64,000 bases of DNA from Bathymodiolus brooksi (GCA_963680875.1 OY804582.1:50176646-50240645), one strand, 5' to 3'; positions 10,663 to 22,257 are shown, counted from the first letter of the stretch. The notes: generated from the sequence alone by a model not told the origin. Numbers and translations are program-made.

Positions 10663-13600
10663 CCAATATGGTAGAGTTGATGGCATGCGAAATGAATTAT
10701 AAGAGTTTATCCATTGTTATTATTAATTCATATATTAACGATAATTACGAAAGTCCAATGAACCAACCGATTAACAATAATGGTACTATGCTTTCTCAAG
10801 AAGTAAATCTCACTTAGCTGAGGATACCTATTAACTTCACTAAAGCAAAATATTGGATGACGTGGCTTAAATAATCTTTACCAGGAAGCGTTGAATATTA
10901 GAGAACAATGTAAATCTTTGAGAGTAAGAAAACTAAATAGCTTAAAACAGGATAGCCAAAACCCCATAATTGTATCCATGTCTGAGGAAGATGAACCTTA
11001 GATTTAGCAATATATACAATACCTACTAACTGTATATTACAATACTACTTACATCATGTCAATACTATTCATCAAAAGGTAAAATTCGTAATATCTAATT
11101 TAATTCAAGTTGTTCGTACCACGATGGTGTTGATTAAAAATGGAATTTATTGAGATATCATCGAAATCACTAAGGTTAGTCTTCTTCAGTCATTGATATA
11201 CACTTAAGCTTATATATAGAAGTCACTGAATGGAGCCTTAAAATGTGCCTTTTATGGGGAGTTGTCCCCATATATCATATAAATCAATAAACAGATTCTA
11301 AAATTGTATTATTATTCGATCTTATCCTGAGTACTCAGTCTGAAAAAGAAACCCGTTATATCCAATACGTGGCCGGCGAAGTTTATAAGATACGCGATAG
11401 CTACTGCACAACCATAGTAAACTGTGTGTTATTCCATTATTTAGATGAAACATATATGCTTATGACCACTTTTAAAAGCTTTTGAACACAAATTGAATCA
11501 TTTGTTCAATAAAATACTTTTTTTTTTAAGAAATACTATATCCATGTCCATTCTTGATTGCCACTTCGTTTGGCTCATATCATCGTTTCCTTGATAGCGG
11601 GTTGCTGCTAATATGCAAACTACTGAAACATGGGTCCTTTGTGCCTAAGTTGACGTCATCACTGTATCTATGTCACATATGACCACAACAATGTTCCGTG
11701 TGTCGTTCAGGAGCACTTAAATTCGTCCGTTTAGTTCCGTGTTCTGATGTTCGCTATGATTTCCACGTAAAATCGATGTTCGATTCGAGTAATGTTTTAT
11801 TTATGTCATTTGTATTTATTTCCGCATACTAGTGTGCTGCAACACGATTTCATGTGGTGCAGGATCTGCTGACCCTTCCGGAGCACACCTGCTTTTTAGA
11901 GGGATTCATGTTGTTCTAGCATTAGTGTTCTGTATAATGTTTTATGGATCATTGTTTGTCATTTTGCGATTTTTCGCTTGACCTTTATGTTGTATGCCCT
12001 TTGATTTACTGCTTCTGATTACCCCTTTGGTATCTACAACCTTTTCTCACTTAAACATGTGATGCTCTCCATCCAAGAAAATAAACAACGTTTCAACATA
12101 ACAATGATATGCTATAATACTATGTAAGGATTGTGGGAGATTGATATTACAATTTAAATAAAATTCAGTGGACACGACATCATTTTTGCCTTGCATTTTG
12201 AAATAAAGACATACACAATGTTTGCTTAATTGGTGAATGATGTCGATGCGTTTTGTTTTGTTATTTTCTAAACATTCAATTTTGATACACACTGCATTTC
12301 TTGGGGTTAATGGTCGAATTATACTGTCGGACCAGTAGACATATTAAGTCGATATGTAATGCTTCAGTAACTCGATTCATAACAGGACATTTGCTGACTT
12401 TAATTTTCAATGTCTGAAAGACGGATTAAAAGATTTACGGTACCTGTATCACGCACAACTGTAAAATGAGTTACAGCAATTACATCATAACATATGGTAC
12501 CAGGTATATTTCTTTGCAGAACAGTCGAAAATATGCTAGGACCAGTGAAATGTGGTAGTAAACTGGCCATGGACCAGTAATAAGTTTATTTCTCTACTCG
12601 TTTGACTCTTGTTTGTTTAATGGAGCTCCTGTTGACCGAGTTTCTGTTATTTTTATCTATGTGTGCGCTCATGTTGGTTTGTTTTATTTCAGAATTGGAC
12701 TTCGTGCCTTCAGCTTTGTCGAAATTCTTTACATTTGTAAAATAAAAACAAAAACAACTACCGGTCGCGTTGGTGTATATAAGTAAATTGCAGGTCTGTA
12801 AGTTATAGACTTTTAAATATGTCATCTGATTCCCCGGATACACCAACAAGTACAACTTATTGATAGTACTATGCAAGTACCAATTTATGTATAATGATAA
12901 TATTAAGATTATCCTATGTAAACTCTTGGTGTGTGTGCTATCAAAGTTTTAAGCTATAAAACAAATATATAATGCCATATGCATTTCGACCTCATTATCA
13001 ATCCTTAGTTTTATGTGTAGTGTATTATAGGTCATGGTTTGTCCGTTTTTCCTTTTATCTGTTTGCCACTGTATTGTCTGTCCCTCTCCCATTTACGGCT
13101 CCTGATTTCCTCTTTGGTATCTTCAACTTTGTCTTTAGTAAATATTACATATCAACTTGAGGGGAAAGGACACCTATCATGCCTACGTAATCAGTGATAT
13201 TTGTCATAGACCTTACAGTTACCGTCTCGTAGAAACACCGTACAGAATAATATCCTTCGTGAATATAATTTGTTTCCAATCAGATTGTTATCATGCTCAT
13301 CATGTCCTTTATTCGTATGTGGTAGAGTTCAAAAAGTGACATCTCGAGAAAAATTTAAATAAAATATCCCTATCCTTTAATTTTACGTTCCCCAATTAGC
13401 ACATATATAGCTAGGTATGATTCACGAATTGAGATACACCTCGACACTGACAGTGAGGACTAGTTAGGAACGAAACCTTACTACAAAAGCTTTCTTCATT
13501 CATCACTCATCAACGGGTTTATAATAAGAGTAGCACGAAGGGTGCTACATGTGGAGTAGAAACTACTTACCCTTTCGGGTCATATGTGTTCACACCAGTT

Positions 13601-14014
13601 TGATGGAGGGGCTCTTGGTGCTCTTTCTTTGGTTCTCTGTCTCATCTTTTGGACATTATATTGTCTTTCATATTACTTCTTTTGTATCGACAAACTTTTC
13701 CTACACGCATACTCCTTTTTCTAGATGTGGACTTATCCAACCTTTATAATCTCCGGGACATTGATTTATATATGTTCTATGTTGAATTCATTCTCGAATA
13801 AGTATCAAAGATGACAAAACACAAAAGTTGTGCTATCAGGTAAATCGAACCTAGGTACAGTGTTATTGTGGAAAGTGGTTTTTTCGATTAGTTTTTGAAT
13901 GCCTGCAAATATATGTTTGTATATATATTACATACCTTTGTTAAATGACCAGTCTTTCGTTTACTTACGAATGTTGTGTAGAAAAAATTGACGAGTGAAA
14001 TTAGTTTCCATATC
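10663..14014 (+). repeat. C module, copy 1
   Basis: C modules occur at 10,663-14,014, 30,035-32,845, 49,195-52,518 and 61,850-64,000 (cut by the window end). Each is a series of three PLE-like pieces. Piece one, about 11,540-12,060, is a reverse-transcriptase C-terminal remnant plus tail. Piece two, about 12,570-13,160, is a tail with a hydrophobic open frame. Piece three, about 13,270-13,760, is a short YSYE...LDTDSE reverse-transcriptase remnant plus another tail. The pieces are joined by AT-rich DNA with landmarks such as GATGAGTTATTATA in other copies. The hydrophobic frames recur in all copies with stops in different places, so I treat them as non-coding tails. Confidence 0.75.
11570..11700 (+). 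pseudogene. PLE reverse-transcriptase C-terminal remnant (C1)
   Basis: Translation gives FLDSGLLLICKLLKHGSFV followed by a KLTSSL motif. This corresponds to the conserved C-terminal helix region after YGVYISQ in Penelope-like reverse transcriptases, and the same residues are readable in the intact-order PLE at 36,997-40,022. The frame stops soon after. Upstream RT motifs are absent, as expected for a 5'-truncated copy. Confidence 0.55.
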
Positions 14015-15885
14015 AATAATAATAATAATAATAATTATAATAATAATAATAATAATAATAATAAATTCTTTATCTATAGAGGGTTACACAGTTAGTTAAT
14101 AACTAATCTTCCCTGAGGCCCTCATTGCCATATTTAAACATACATTGTAAAGTACACTATATAAAAGTTATACACAAGAAGCAATACATTGTAATAAGCA
14201 TACACAAAAAAGATTAAGTAAACATTTGATGGTAATTTATGGTACACCATCATTTAAAATGAGACTTTTAACTTTTGTTTTAAATGCATTATGATAAGAA
14301 ACTTGCCGTAGCGAAAACGGTAGTTCATTCCATACCTTAGGTTCAGAGTATGTAAAAGTTTTCTTAAAGAGATCAGTTTTTGCCTTCGGGATTTGTAATT
14401 TTTCACTTGAACATTTCGGAGAGAGTATGGATTTCTGTCAGACAAGTATTGTAATTTATTTTTTGAATTACAGGTGCTTCAGTCTTAGACATTTTGAAAC
14501 ACGAAGATATTTATGATATTTGATTCTCTGTTCAATAGTCATACATCCCAGTTGTTTAAATAGAGGTCCAAATTGTGCTATGGGAACTTGATATAATATC
14601 AATCTTGCTGTTCTTTTTTGCAATTTAAGAATGCGATTTAGTGCCTCATTAGAGCAGTTTCCCCAAACAACACAGCAATAATCAATTAAAGGCAAAATAT
14701 AACCTGAATAAAAAAGTTGCTTTGATTCAAGATTTGAATATTGCTAAATTTTTTATGATATTTTAGAACAGATTTGATCAATTTGGTTTTTCCAATTTAA
14801 ATTTGAGTCATTGTTGATACCAAGTAAATTTTCACAAGCTGAATGATGTAATTGTTTAAAGTTAATAGTCAAAGATAGTTCTTCAGTTTGAAATGCAAGT
14901 TTTTGCTTTGTTCCAACTATCATACATTTAGTATTATTACAATTTATAAACATATTATTATCCTGGTACCATAATTCAATTATATTCAAGTCTTCTTGGA
15001 CTTTAATTTGCATAGCTGAACTATTTTCCCAGAAATGTGCATTGTAGAATCATCAGCATACATATCAGTGTTGCAATTTGAAATACTTAAAGGCAGATCA
15101 TTTATATATAAAATAAACAATAATGGGCCAAGTATTAAGCATTGAGGTACTCCATATTTTACTAGGCATTTATTAGAAAGAGCATTTCTAATTTGTACTT
15201 GTGTTCTATTTGTCATATAAGAATTAAAAAGAGCAAAAGATTTTTCATTGAATTCATATATTTCAAGTTTTTTGGCCAACAACATCAAAGGCATTTTTTA
15301 GATCTAAGAGTATAACTACATTAACATTTCCATTATTCCTTTCCTCTATCCATTTATCTATTATATTGATTAAAGCAGTTTGACAGGAATGGTTTGATCT
15401 AAAACCAGATTGGGCATCATGTAGAAGATTGTATATTACCAAGTGCTGATGTCTTGAGATATGCTTTTCAATTACTTTGGATATAACGGGTAGTACAGAT
15501 ATAGATCTGTGATTTGTAGGGATACATTGTTCTCCTGACTTAAAAATTGGAGACACTTTTGCATTTTTTAATATGCTTGGATATATACCGCTGTCTATTA
15601 TTCTGTTGAATATATTAGTTAAGGTAGACACAATAAATGGGGCACTGACTTTCAGAATCTTAGGTCCAATGTTATCAGTTCCAGTTGTTTTTGTCGAGAT
15701 TTAAAAGATCCTGTAGTAATTCATTCATCTGCACTGGGGGTATAGAACATTGTGTATTTTGAGATATTTTATCACTAACAAAGTTATACAGTTTACTAAA
15801 ATTTGTGGAGTCGACATATTTTCACTTTTAAGATTTTCAATACAAGAATTAAAGAACTTGTTAAAGGTATTTGCTATATCTATTG
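14015..15885 (-). mobile_element. 5'-truncated non-LTR retrotransposon (LINE 1) with (AAT)n tail
   Basis: The element runs on the minus strand from about 15,885 to an AAT/ATT microsatellite at 14,015-14,064, a typical non-LTR 3' tail. The paralogous C2-D3 junction at about 32,845 lacks it, which shows both boundaries. Compared with that empty site, the left flank has lost about 18 bases. A second copy at 52,519-54,398 occupies the same site, so the insertion was duplicated with its surroundings. Only the part from just before the reverse-transcriptase domain to the 3' end remains; the endonuclease is missing. Confidence 0.85.
14254..15880 (-). pseudogene. LINE 1 reverse transcriptase (Jockey/CR1-like), broken
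   Basis: In order on the minus strand are KVSPIFKSG, NHRSISVLPVISKVIEKHI, DAQSGFRSNHSCQTAL and VVILLDLKNAFDVV (with the catalytic Asp). These are followed by GVPQCLILGPLLFILYINDL, then the catalytic box MYADDSTMHISGK, then KCMIVGTKQK and NLLGINND (thumb). A C-terminal zone has DYCCVVWGNCSNEALNRILK, LQKRTARLIL and IEQRIKYHKYLRVSKCL. At least four frame breaks separate the pieces (near 15,270, 14,990, 14,700 and 14,450). The YADD box is intact, but no continuous frame exceeds 122 codons. The motifs fit Jockey/CR1-group elements; finer placement needs a tree. Confidence 0.85.
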
Positions 15886-16246
15886 GTCGTGGTCATCCAA
15901 TAATATGTGTACCACAGTTACCTGATATTGTTTGAACTCGCGCGAATTTATGATTTCCATACATTCGCACTCAGTTGACAATAACAGGATGTATGTTTTA
16001 ATTTTTTATTTATTTAATTGTCGTTTTAATGGATTTAAGATAATAATAACAATATTCTTTTAAATTACTATAGTATATTTTCCGATATCAATTAACAAGA
16101 AAAAAACGTAAGCTTGTATACTTGGTTATTTCTAATACTTGATATTTAATGAAAGGCACACTCGCTTGGCGAAATATCAATCAGTAAACCCATTTTAAAG
16201 TTGTAGTTGGAATATGTTTTTGCAACAATGGTATTATTGTATACAT

Positions 16247-16384
16247 TACTATTGAAACAAAAGAAGCTGCCCGTATTGGACATAGCAAATTTCTTTTTGT
16301 GCACCTCGGTCTTCACCTGAGTAGTCAAGCTGAAAAAGAACCCCGCTATGTCCAATACGGAGCGCTTCTTTTGTCTCAATAGTA
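16247..16384. repeat. 138-bp foldback (inverted repeat) in D1
   Basis: The left arm TACTATTGAAACAAAAGAAG continues to GTATTGGACATAGC and is mirrored by GCTATGTCCAATAC ... CTTCTTTTGTCTCAATAGTA. The arms are about 40 bases each with only three or four mismatches, around a loop of about 58 bases. The same structure occurs at 33,214-33,351 and, with a deletion in the left arm, at 54,769-54,887. Weaker relatives are present in C3 (about 49,840) and C4 (about 62,365). The short open frame read across it is a by-product of the inverted repeat. Confidence 0.8.
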
Positions 16385-16639
16385 CTGTATATTTTACTTA
16401 CAGCTATTCGCAGCCGGTGAAAAATATTAAGAAGGTATCCGATGATTATTGTACCACCATAGTCTGATATGGGATATCAGATTCCAAATAAACATCTGTG
16501 CTATTCCATTATTTAGATGAAACATATTATCTTACGACCACATCTAAGCGCTTTGGATCACAAGTTAAATGATTTATTCAATAAAATACTTTTATGTAAG
16601 CAAATAAATATTCCTGTCCATTCTTGATTGCCCCTTCGT

Positions 16640-16850
16640 TTAGTTCATATCATGATTTCCTTGTTAGCGGGCTGGTCCTAACAGGAAAACTACTGAGCCC
16701 ATGGTTCCCTGTTGCTAAATGGAAATCATCACTCCAAAAGCTTTCCGATCGCCAACACATCTTGATTAACAGCTACGTGTCATGTGCATCACACATGACC
16801 GCATATATGTTCCGTTTGTCATTCCGAAGCACTTGAGTTCTCCAGGTTTT
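16640..16850 (+). pseudogene. PLE reverse-transcriptase C-terminal remnant (D1)
   Basis: The frame reads YHDFLVSGLVLTGKLL, then FPVAKWKSSLQKL, and ends with SHMTAYMFRLSF. These match, in order, the DFL-x-x-G-L-L-L-x-x-K-L-L, K-x-K-S-S-L and Q-M-T-x-x-M-F elements of the Penelope-like reverse-transcriptase C-terminus that are also seen in the other modules. About 60 residues can be followed without a stop, which makes this one of the clearer remnants. The upstream catalytic region is missing. Confidence 0.6.
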
Positions 16851-17989
16851 TGTTCTTGTCTTAGTGGGGCTCGTGTTGTTCATGTTGTGCATGTTGGCAA
16901 CTTATATGGCGTCATTAGTTGTAATGTCAGGTACCATGTCCGAGTAAAAACGACGTTCGAATTATCTCGACTCCCAATTCTTCTGTAGGGGGTTCATTTT
17001 TGTTATTGATGTTATTTGCATTGTGTTAAGTATACTGGTATCCAACACGATCTATATAGTTTCTGTTCTTTTATCTCCATCTTTGTACTGATGTTGGTTT
17101 GTGTCACTTCAGATGTGGAATTCGTGCCTTCAGCGTGGTCTAAGCACTTTCATTTATAAACAAAAACAACTACCGTGGCGTTGGTGTATGCAAATAAATT
17201 GTAGGTCTATATACTTTAGACTTTTAAATATTTCTACTGATTCCCCGTCTACCGTATTAATAGTACTATATAAGTACTAATGTATGCATAATGATAACAT
17301 AAATGTTATCCTATTCTGTGAAATCATTATTAATCTTGGCGTTCTTATTTTCGTGGATTTCGCGGATTTCTTGGGTCACGCAAAACTTAAAATTGAAATC
17401 CAACTAAATAACATTTTCCCATTGACGCTTGCCTATAGTGCTTGAAACCACGAATTTAAGAACCCAAGGATCACTGCAGTTTGTAGAAAGCACGAATATT
17501 GGTGCTAACGAACAAAAGTACTTTCACATTATGTAGAATTGAACACCGTTGGTGTGTATGCTATGGAAGTTTTAAGCTATGAAACAAATACAATAATGGC
17601 GTATGAATTTCGAATCCGTTATAAATCCGTAGTTTTCTGTGTAGTGTTTTGTATATCACTGTTTGCCCTTTTGTCCGTTTATCCTTTAGTCGTTTCATTG
17701 TTTGTCCTTCCACTATTTACGGCTTCTGATCACCTCTTATGTATCTTCAAGCCTTTCTTGCGTACATATTACTGATCATCTTCAGACAGATAGGGAACAT
17801 ATGCCTATCATTCCTACGTAATCAGTAATAATTGTTGTAGACCTAACTGTTGCGTAGAAACACCGAACTAAATATTATCCTCCGTCAATATCATTTCTTT
17901 CCAATGAACTTTTTATCCTGTCCATCATTATATGCAGACTTTATACACAGGAGTTTTTCAAGGAAAATCAAACGAATCTATCCCGTTCC

Positions 17990-18480
17990 TTTAATTTAAG
18001 GTTTCGCTATATAGATGATTCCTATCAATACATATGTTTTATGATGTTGTCGATGGTATCTAATTCATTCAGCTTGAGTTAAAGGATGTCAAAGATACAG
18101 CGAAGTCTGCTTCATACCTTGTCCTACACCTTGACACTGAGAGTGAGGACCCTTTAAGAGGGAAATTTTATGACACTATAAATAATTTCAATGTTTCCAT
18201 TGTAAGCTTACTATTTATATATTTGTGTATATATCAACATTCCAGTAGCACATGAATATGGAGTGTATATCTCTCAGCTGGTCGCATATTCTTGAACTTG
18301 TGGCTCCTGTTATGATCTGCGTGATAGAGGGTTACTACTGGTAATGAAGCAGCTACTGAATCAATTGTTTTTAGGGGTTAAGTTGAAGTAATCTCTTCGA
18401 ATGTTTTACGGTCACCACCATGGTTTGGTTAACCGTTACGGTATATCTGTGTTACAAATGACCAGGGATATGTTATGTTT
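17990..18480 (+). pseudogene. PLE reverse-transcriptase remnant spanning the YIDD region (D1)
   Basis: The sequence CGCTATATAGATGATTCC encodes RYIDDS, the catalytic box in its Penelope form. A degraded stretch follows (KDTKDTAK-like and DSEGPL-like in the sister copies), then SNIP/AYGVYIS-like and RYGIS-like residues near 18,440-18,480 that are better seen in D2 and D3. Several frameshifts are needed to follow it. It lies directly before the A2 module. Confidence 0.5.
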
Positions 18481-18519
18481 GTTGTAATCACAATCCAGTC
18501 ATTTTTTCATTCATGACTC

Positions 18520-19513
18520 TTGACAATGTATGTTCAGAACTCACGAGTACTTGAACTTTTAAAGTATATTCTCGCAATACAACCAATAAATATACGAATC
18601 GACCTCAAGTAATCACAAATAAGACATGACATAGGTTGAACTTGGATTAAAGAAAAATCAGCATGAATCGATAGGACGCATGCTAATGCAAGTTTTTCCT
18701 TTTATATTTGTTATTTGTCATCTAATTTGGCTTTGTAAATATCATATTTGTAACAATAAAAATTAAAAAAGCATCTCATGATTATTTCATTTAAATCTAC
18801 AGTTAGAGTGTATTCTCCATTACGTAACATACAGAACCTTGCTTTATATCAGTTCTTAATTTAACCAATTCTCGAATTAGTATCTGAGACAACAAATCAC
18901 AAATCAGATAACCTTATATGCAAGGTAATCAGAACGTACCTCACTAATTAAGCGTTAGAAACAGAAGGGAAAATATATAATGGACAACCCAGAAACAATT
19001 ACAAAATCTTACAATGTTAGAGAACTAAGCTATCGTATTCATAAAAGCGTGCAGCTGTACGATTTTTAAACTTTCGAACTATCTTGCCTTCGGGATAATA
19101 ATAGTAAATAGTTTCGACCTGTGTGAAAAAAGTGATGAAATAACACAATAGTTTTATTAAACATGAACATGTTTACAGAAAGTTAAACAAAAAGTGGGTG
19201 GTAATTGCTTGCCACGAGTGTCTTTGTGGAAAACAACACAAACATACTTTATCATAACAAATATCATAATTATCAAAAATATATATACTGTCATTTAAAG
19301 CATCTTTTCTATTTATTGCAAAGGACGTTTATTTCTTTGTTTGATAGCTAACATGGCAACTTCAAAAGCTTGTCAACTATTTTGCAGAGTATATTTGTAT
19401 TTAGTTATAAATGCGGTTTTAGAATTCGAACTGTATTATTTTCTTATCGACAAGCTGGTGCTATTTGATTTTGAAGGTGTTTGCTTCATATCAATTATAT
19501 CCCTAAGCCAATC
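18520..19513 (+). repeat. A module, copy 2
   Basis: This is aligned with bases 60-1,242 from GACTCTTGACAATGTAT onward, with several internal deletions relative to A1. It directly follows the D1 PLE remnant and lacks the leading portion of the module that contains CTACGGTGATTATACTACTA. No gene is visible. A frame of about 61 codons near 19,341 is hydrophobic and not kept in the other copies. Confidence 0.7.
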
Positions 19514-19866
19514 GTTGGTGCAATGATAAGCGAGCTCGCCCCGAGTGATATACATCGTGGGTTCGAGTCGTGGGCGGGTCAAACCAATGGCTAGAAATTG
19601 GTATTCGCTGCTTCTAGGCTAAGTAAACACCTTTAAGGAGAAAGCGGCGACGGGTGTCGCGGAATTATGATGATGTGTCCTGATGACTTATCTTCCCACA
19701 GACTATTGCTTTAATGAGCAAGCACAATATATATTAAACAAATCGTGTTCGCTTAGTAAAAACGGCCATCACCATAAGCTTAACGATCTGCAACCTATAT
19801 CGCCAAGATATTGCTGAAGAATTGCTCATGTTTACGTTAAATAGCAATCACTCACTCACTCATTCC
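19514..19866 (+). mobile_element. tRNA-derived SINE, copy 2
   Basis: This is the best-preserved SINE copy here. The B box GGTTCGAGTC is at 19,560-19,569, followed by GGTATTCGCTGCTTCTAGGC, and it closes with CACTCACTCACTCATTCC. It is immediately followed by the empty target site of the TIR element at 19,888-19,890. Confidence 0.7.
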
Positions 19867-19887
19867 ATAGCTCCATGATATAAACAT

Positions 19888-19890
19888 CTG
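19888..19890. other. Empty target site of the TIR element
   Basis: The flanks AAACAT and ACT surround a single CTG. At 1,616-3,696 and 40,448-42,784 the same flanks enclose the 2.1-2.3 kb TIR element with CTG on each side. Confidence 0.8.
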
Positions 19891-21280
19891 ACTTATTTTG
19901 TCTTCATGTTCAGACCCTTCTACGTGGAAATCATGTTGTTCTTTTTTATGTTAACCTTCACAACACTAAAGTTCACCAAACAGGTATTAAACTGATATAC
20001 AACTAAAAATATCTGAATGTTAGCGTATGATTCTCTCCTTCATCGGTGATAGCAAAACGAGGGTTACACTCGAATGTACAGTTTGCTAGTCCCAGGCGTC
20101 TCTGATGTATTTCTATTGCAATATACCGTTTCTGACCTTTATCAAAGACATACCAAAAAACAGAAACTTCACCCGAGACAAGATTGACTACGGGTGATAG
20201 CCTGGTATCTCGATCCATCATAACCAGGCTGTCAGCAGCCTCTCTCATAAAGATCCATTATAACTACAAGATTGGGAAGACCAATATCAAATGCGCTATT
20301 TTATTTTAGAATAATTGCTGTATTACTCGACACACACGCTCGGTTTCATCGTAAACACTGTCATCTAATGTGAATATGGTTCTTGCATAGGCGAAGAAGC
20401 AAAAATGGGATAATTGTCTGCAGGTTTTAATTCCTAATGTAATTCTAAGGGATCAATATCAGTTATTTCTGACAATACCATTTGACACTTGAACATAATC
20501 ATTAGATTGTCTGTTTCCTCTGGTTTTGTTGCTCCTAAAGACTTTTATATTATTTGACATTTTTATGTGGGCGTACTTTATGAAGGTTATTCCAGAAACG
20601 TGTCGCACGCACTGAGTTAGATATATATGCATTTATTGTAAATATACGACAATATTGCTTATCATAGTTTTCAACAATTTATTAAAGCGTATCGGTACAA
20701 AATGAGTTCCATATAAAATAGAGTTTAACATGATATTTCACCCTCGGTTTTTTTTGTGGTGTCCGGCTTGCTAATCTTTTAACTATTTTTCTTTGTAATG
20801 TAAATGTATGTGTCCGAGTTCCGTGTTGTGATGTCCGTTACGATTCCCGAATTAAATGTTCAGTTCATCTTTACCTCTAATTGCTAGTAGGAGAGGTCAT
20901 GTCTTATTTAAGTTAGTTGTGTTTGTTAGCGGATAGTGGTGTCCAACACATATTGTGTTGTGCTTGTGTTTTGTTTGTCATCGGCGTGTGTACCCTATCA
21001 GTAAGTTTCTCTGAATTGTCCATTTTTGATTGCCCCGTCAGTATATCTCTAGCGTATATTACACTTAGACACACGATCAAGTAAAGAAACACCTTTTTAT
21101 TGCTGTTCGTCATATTTTGTTATTTTGCTTCACGTGTATCTTCTTTTCTGTTTATTCCGTCAATTTAAACCGTGTCAATTTATGACGTTGCATATTTAAA
21201 GTCGAACGCAAATTTCTTATGTACAGAAAGTACGTGTAATTTGCTTTTGTGTTTTCGTTTCTTTCATATATGTATGTAAT
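19891..21280 (+). repeat. B module, copy 2
   Basis: This is a diverged and shortened paralogue of 3,697-5,570. It lacks the tandem repeat seen at 4,530-4,865 (it jumps near 20,640) but keeps the tail with TTCCGTGTTGTGATGTCCG at about 20,818. It carries the only open version of the minus-strand frame at 20,003-20,248. From 21,290 to about 21,690 the DNA is AT-rich and I recognise nothing in it. Confidence 0.65.
20003..20248 (-). CDS. Unassigned 81-codon reading frame, open only in B2
   Basis: I do not recognise the family. The frame starts MREAADSLVMMDRDTRLSP, continues with VFWYVFDKGQKRYIAIEIHQ, then RRLGLANCTFECNPRFAI and ends near GENHTLTFRYF. The composition is balanced and protein-like, unlike the hydrophobic frames elsewhere. 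Three paralogous stretches (about 3,820-4,060, 24,735-24,930 and 42,905-43,145) keep the IEIHQRR core but are broken by stops or frameshifts. It could be a decayed exon of a captured host gene or part of an unknown element ORF. Expression is unlikely without more exons. Confidence 0.3.
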   Translation of the reverse strand: MREAADSLVMMDRDTRLSPVVNLVSGEVSVFWYVFDKGQKRYIAIEIHQRRLGLANCTFECNPRFAITDEGENHTLTFRYF

Positions 21281-21710
21281 AACGTATCTAGTTTTTATAC
21301 AATAATTAACCAATGTATGACATAGCACCACACAATAAATGATACCGACTATTCCGCACTATTTCACAATGATACAGACCACATATCATACCAATTGTTT
21401 TGAAAACGTATCTGCTATTCCGATTTTTCTTGTTTATAATATTATTATCACATTGACATTATTATAAAATATATTCATTATCGTAAAGTAATAATGATTG
21501 CATTAGCTATGAATTATAAATTGCAATAATTTATATATCATATAATGCATACCAATCCAAACCACTGACTGCTGGGTAGATGATGCCCTCGATGACTCAA
21601 ATTTCACAAGTGAACGAAAAACCAAAGACCCTAGGCATCATGAATTATATATGCCCGAGGGAGGTTAATCACAGTCTTTAATAGTACATTATAGACGAAC
21701 AGTGAACTCA

Positions 21711-22257
21711 TTATTTACTGTAACAGTAAAAATCATCCCAAAATATAATGCCCAATATTTCACATCCACATAGTAAAATCGGTGCTACCAATAAATCGAA
21801 AATCTTTAATTGAAGGTCAATTGGTAGTCGAAGGTTTCTAATTTTGTAATAGACAGCATATAACGCCTTTTGGGATTCTTCAACTAATTTCTTTTTTGTA
21901 AAGTTAACACTACCTGTATAATGAAATAAAACACCCAAATATAAATAAGCATCTGGGTAATCTAACTCAATTCCGTCTAATTTAAGCTTAACCTCAGGCC
22001 TGTATTTATGCTTCGAAAAAAAATGACAACTTTAGTTTTATTTGTATTCACCTCCAGTTTCCACATTTTACAGTAGTTACTAAACTTATCTAACATTGAT
22101 TGCATTCCATCTAACGATTCAGAAAATAATAGGGTATCGTCTGCATATAACATTAGGAATATACATATCTAATTGTTCATAGAACAGTGCATCTGCCATA
22201 TCTAACGACGATACACCAGCAATTTCCAAGTACGATTCTGAATCATTTAGAAAATTA
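21711..22257 (-). pseudogene. LINE reverse-transcriptase fragment with YADD box
   Basis: On the minus strand, reading from 22,257, one finds a SLDMADALFYEQLDM stretch, then LMLYADDTLLFSESLDG with the catalytic YADD intact. These are followed by MWKLEVNTNKTKVVIF, SKHKYRPEVKLKLDGIELD and YLYLGVLFHYTGS, and finally LRLPIDLQLKIFDLLVAPIL with GCEILG. This is the palm-to-thumb part of a non-LTR RT, different from the LINE at 14,015. One-base slips occur near 22,020 and 22,150. The fragment begins and ends abruptly: its right edge abuts the D2 module (TAGTACTATATAAGTAC), and the left edge is not defined beyond about 21,690. Confidence 0.8.

Larger units (their letters stand above)
15886..18490 (+). 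repeat. D module, copy 1
   Basis: D modules lie at 15,886-18,490, 22,258-23,215 (partial), 32,846-35,460 and 54,399-56,770. Each complete copy holds a 138-bp foldback (here 16,247-16,384), a PLE RT C-terminal remnant (about 16,640-16,830) and a hydrophobic tail (about 17,540-17,775). Next come a second PLE RT remnant around the YIDD region (about 17,990-18,480) and then the start of an A module. The C and D modules align with each other over the stretch after the foldback (a shared CATTATTTAGATGAAACATA block), so they are themselves ancient duplicates. Confidence 0.75.

Noticed and set aside
13450..13480. Hammerhead-like CTGACAGTGAGGAC...GAAAC in C modules
   Set aside because: The bases are better explained as the decayed LDTDSE coding block of PLE reverse transcriptase, and the stems do not pair.
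16146..16379. Minus-strand frame of 77 codons (and 80 codons at 33,104)
   Set aside because: It lies across the foldback and mirrors it; no domain and not kept in D4.
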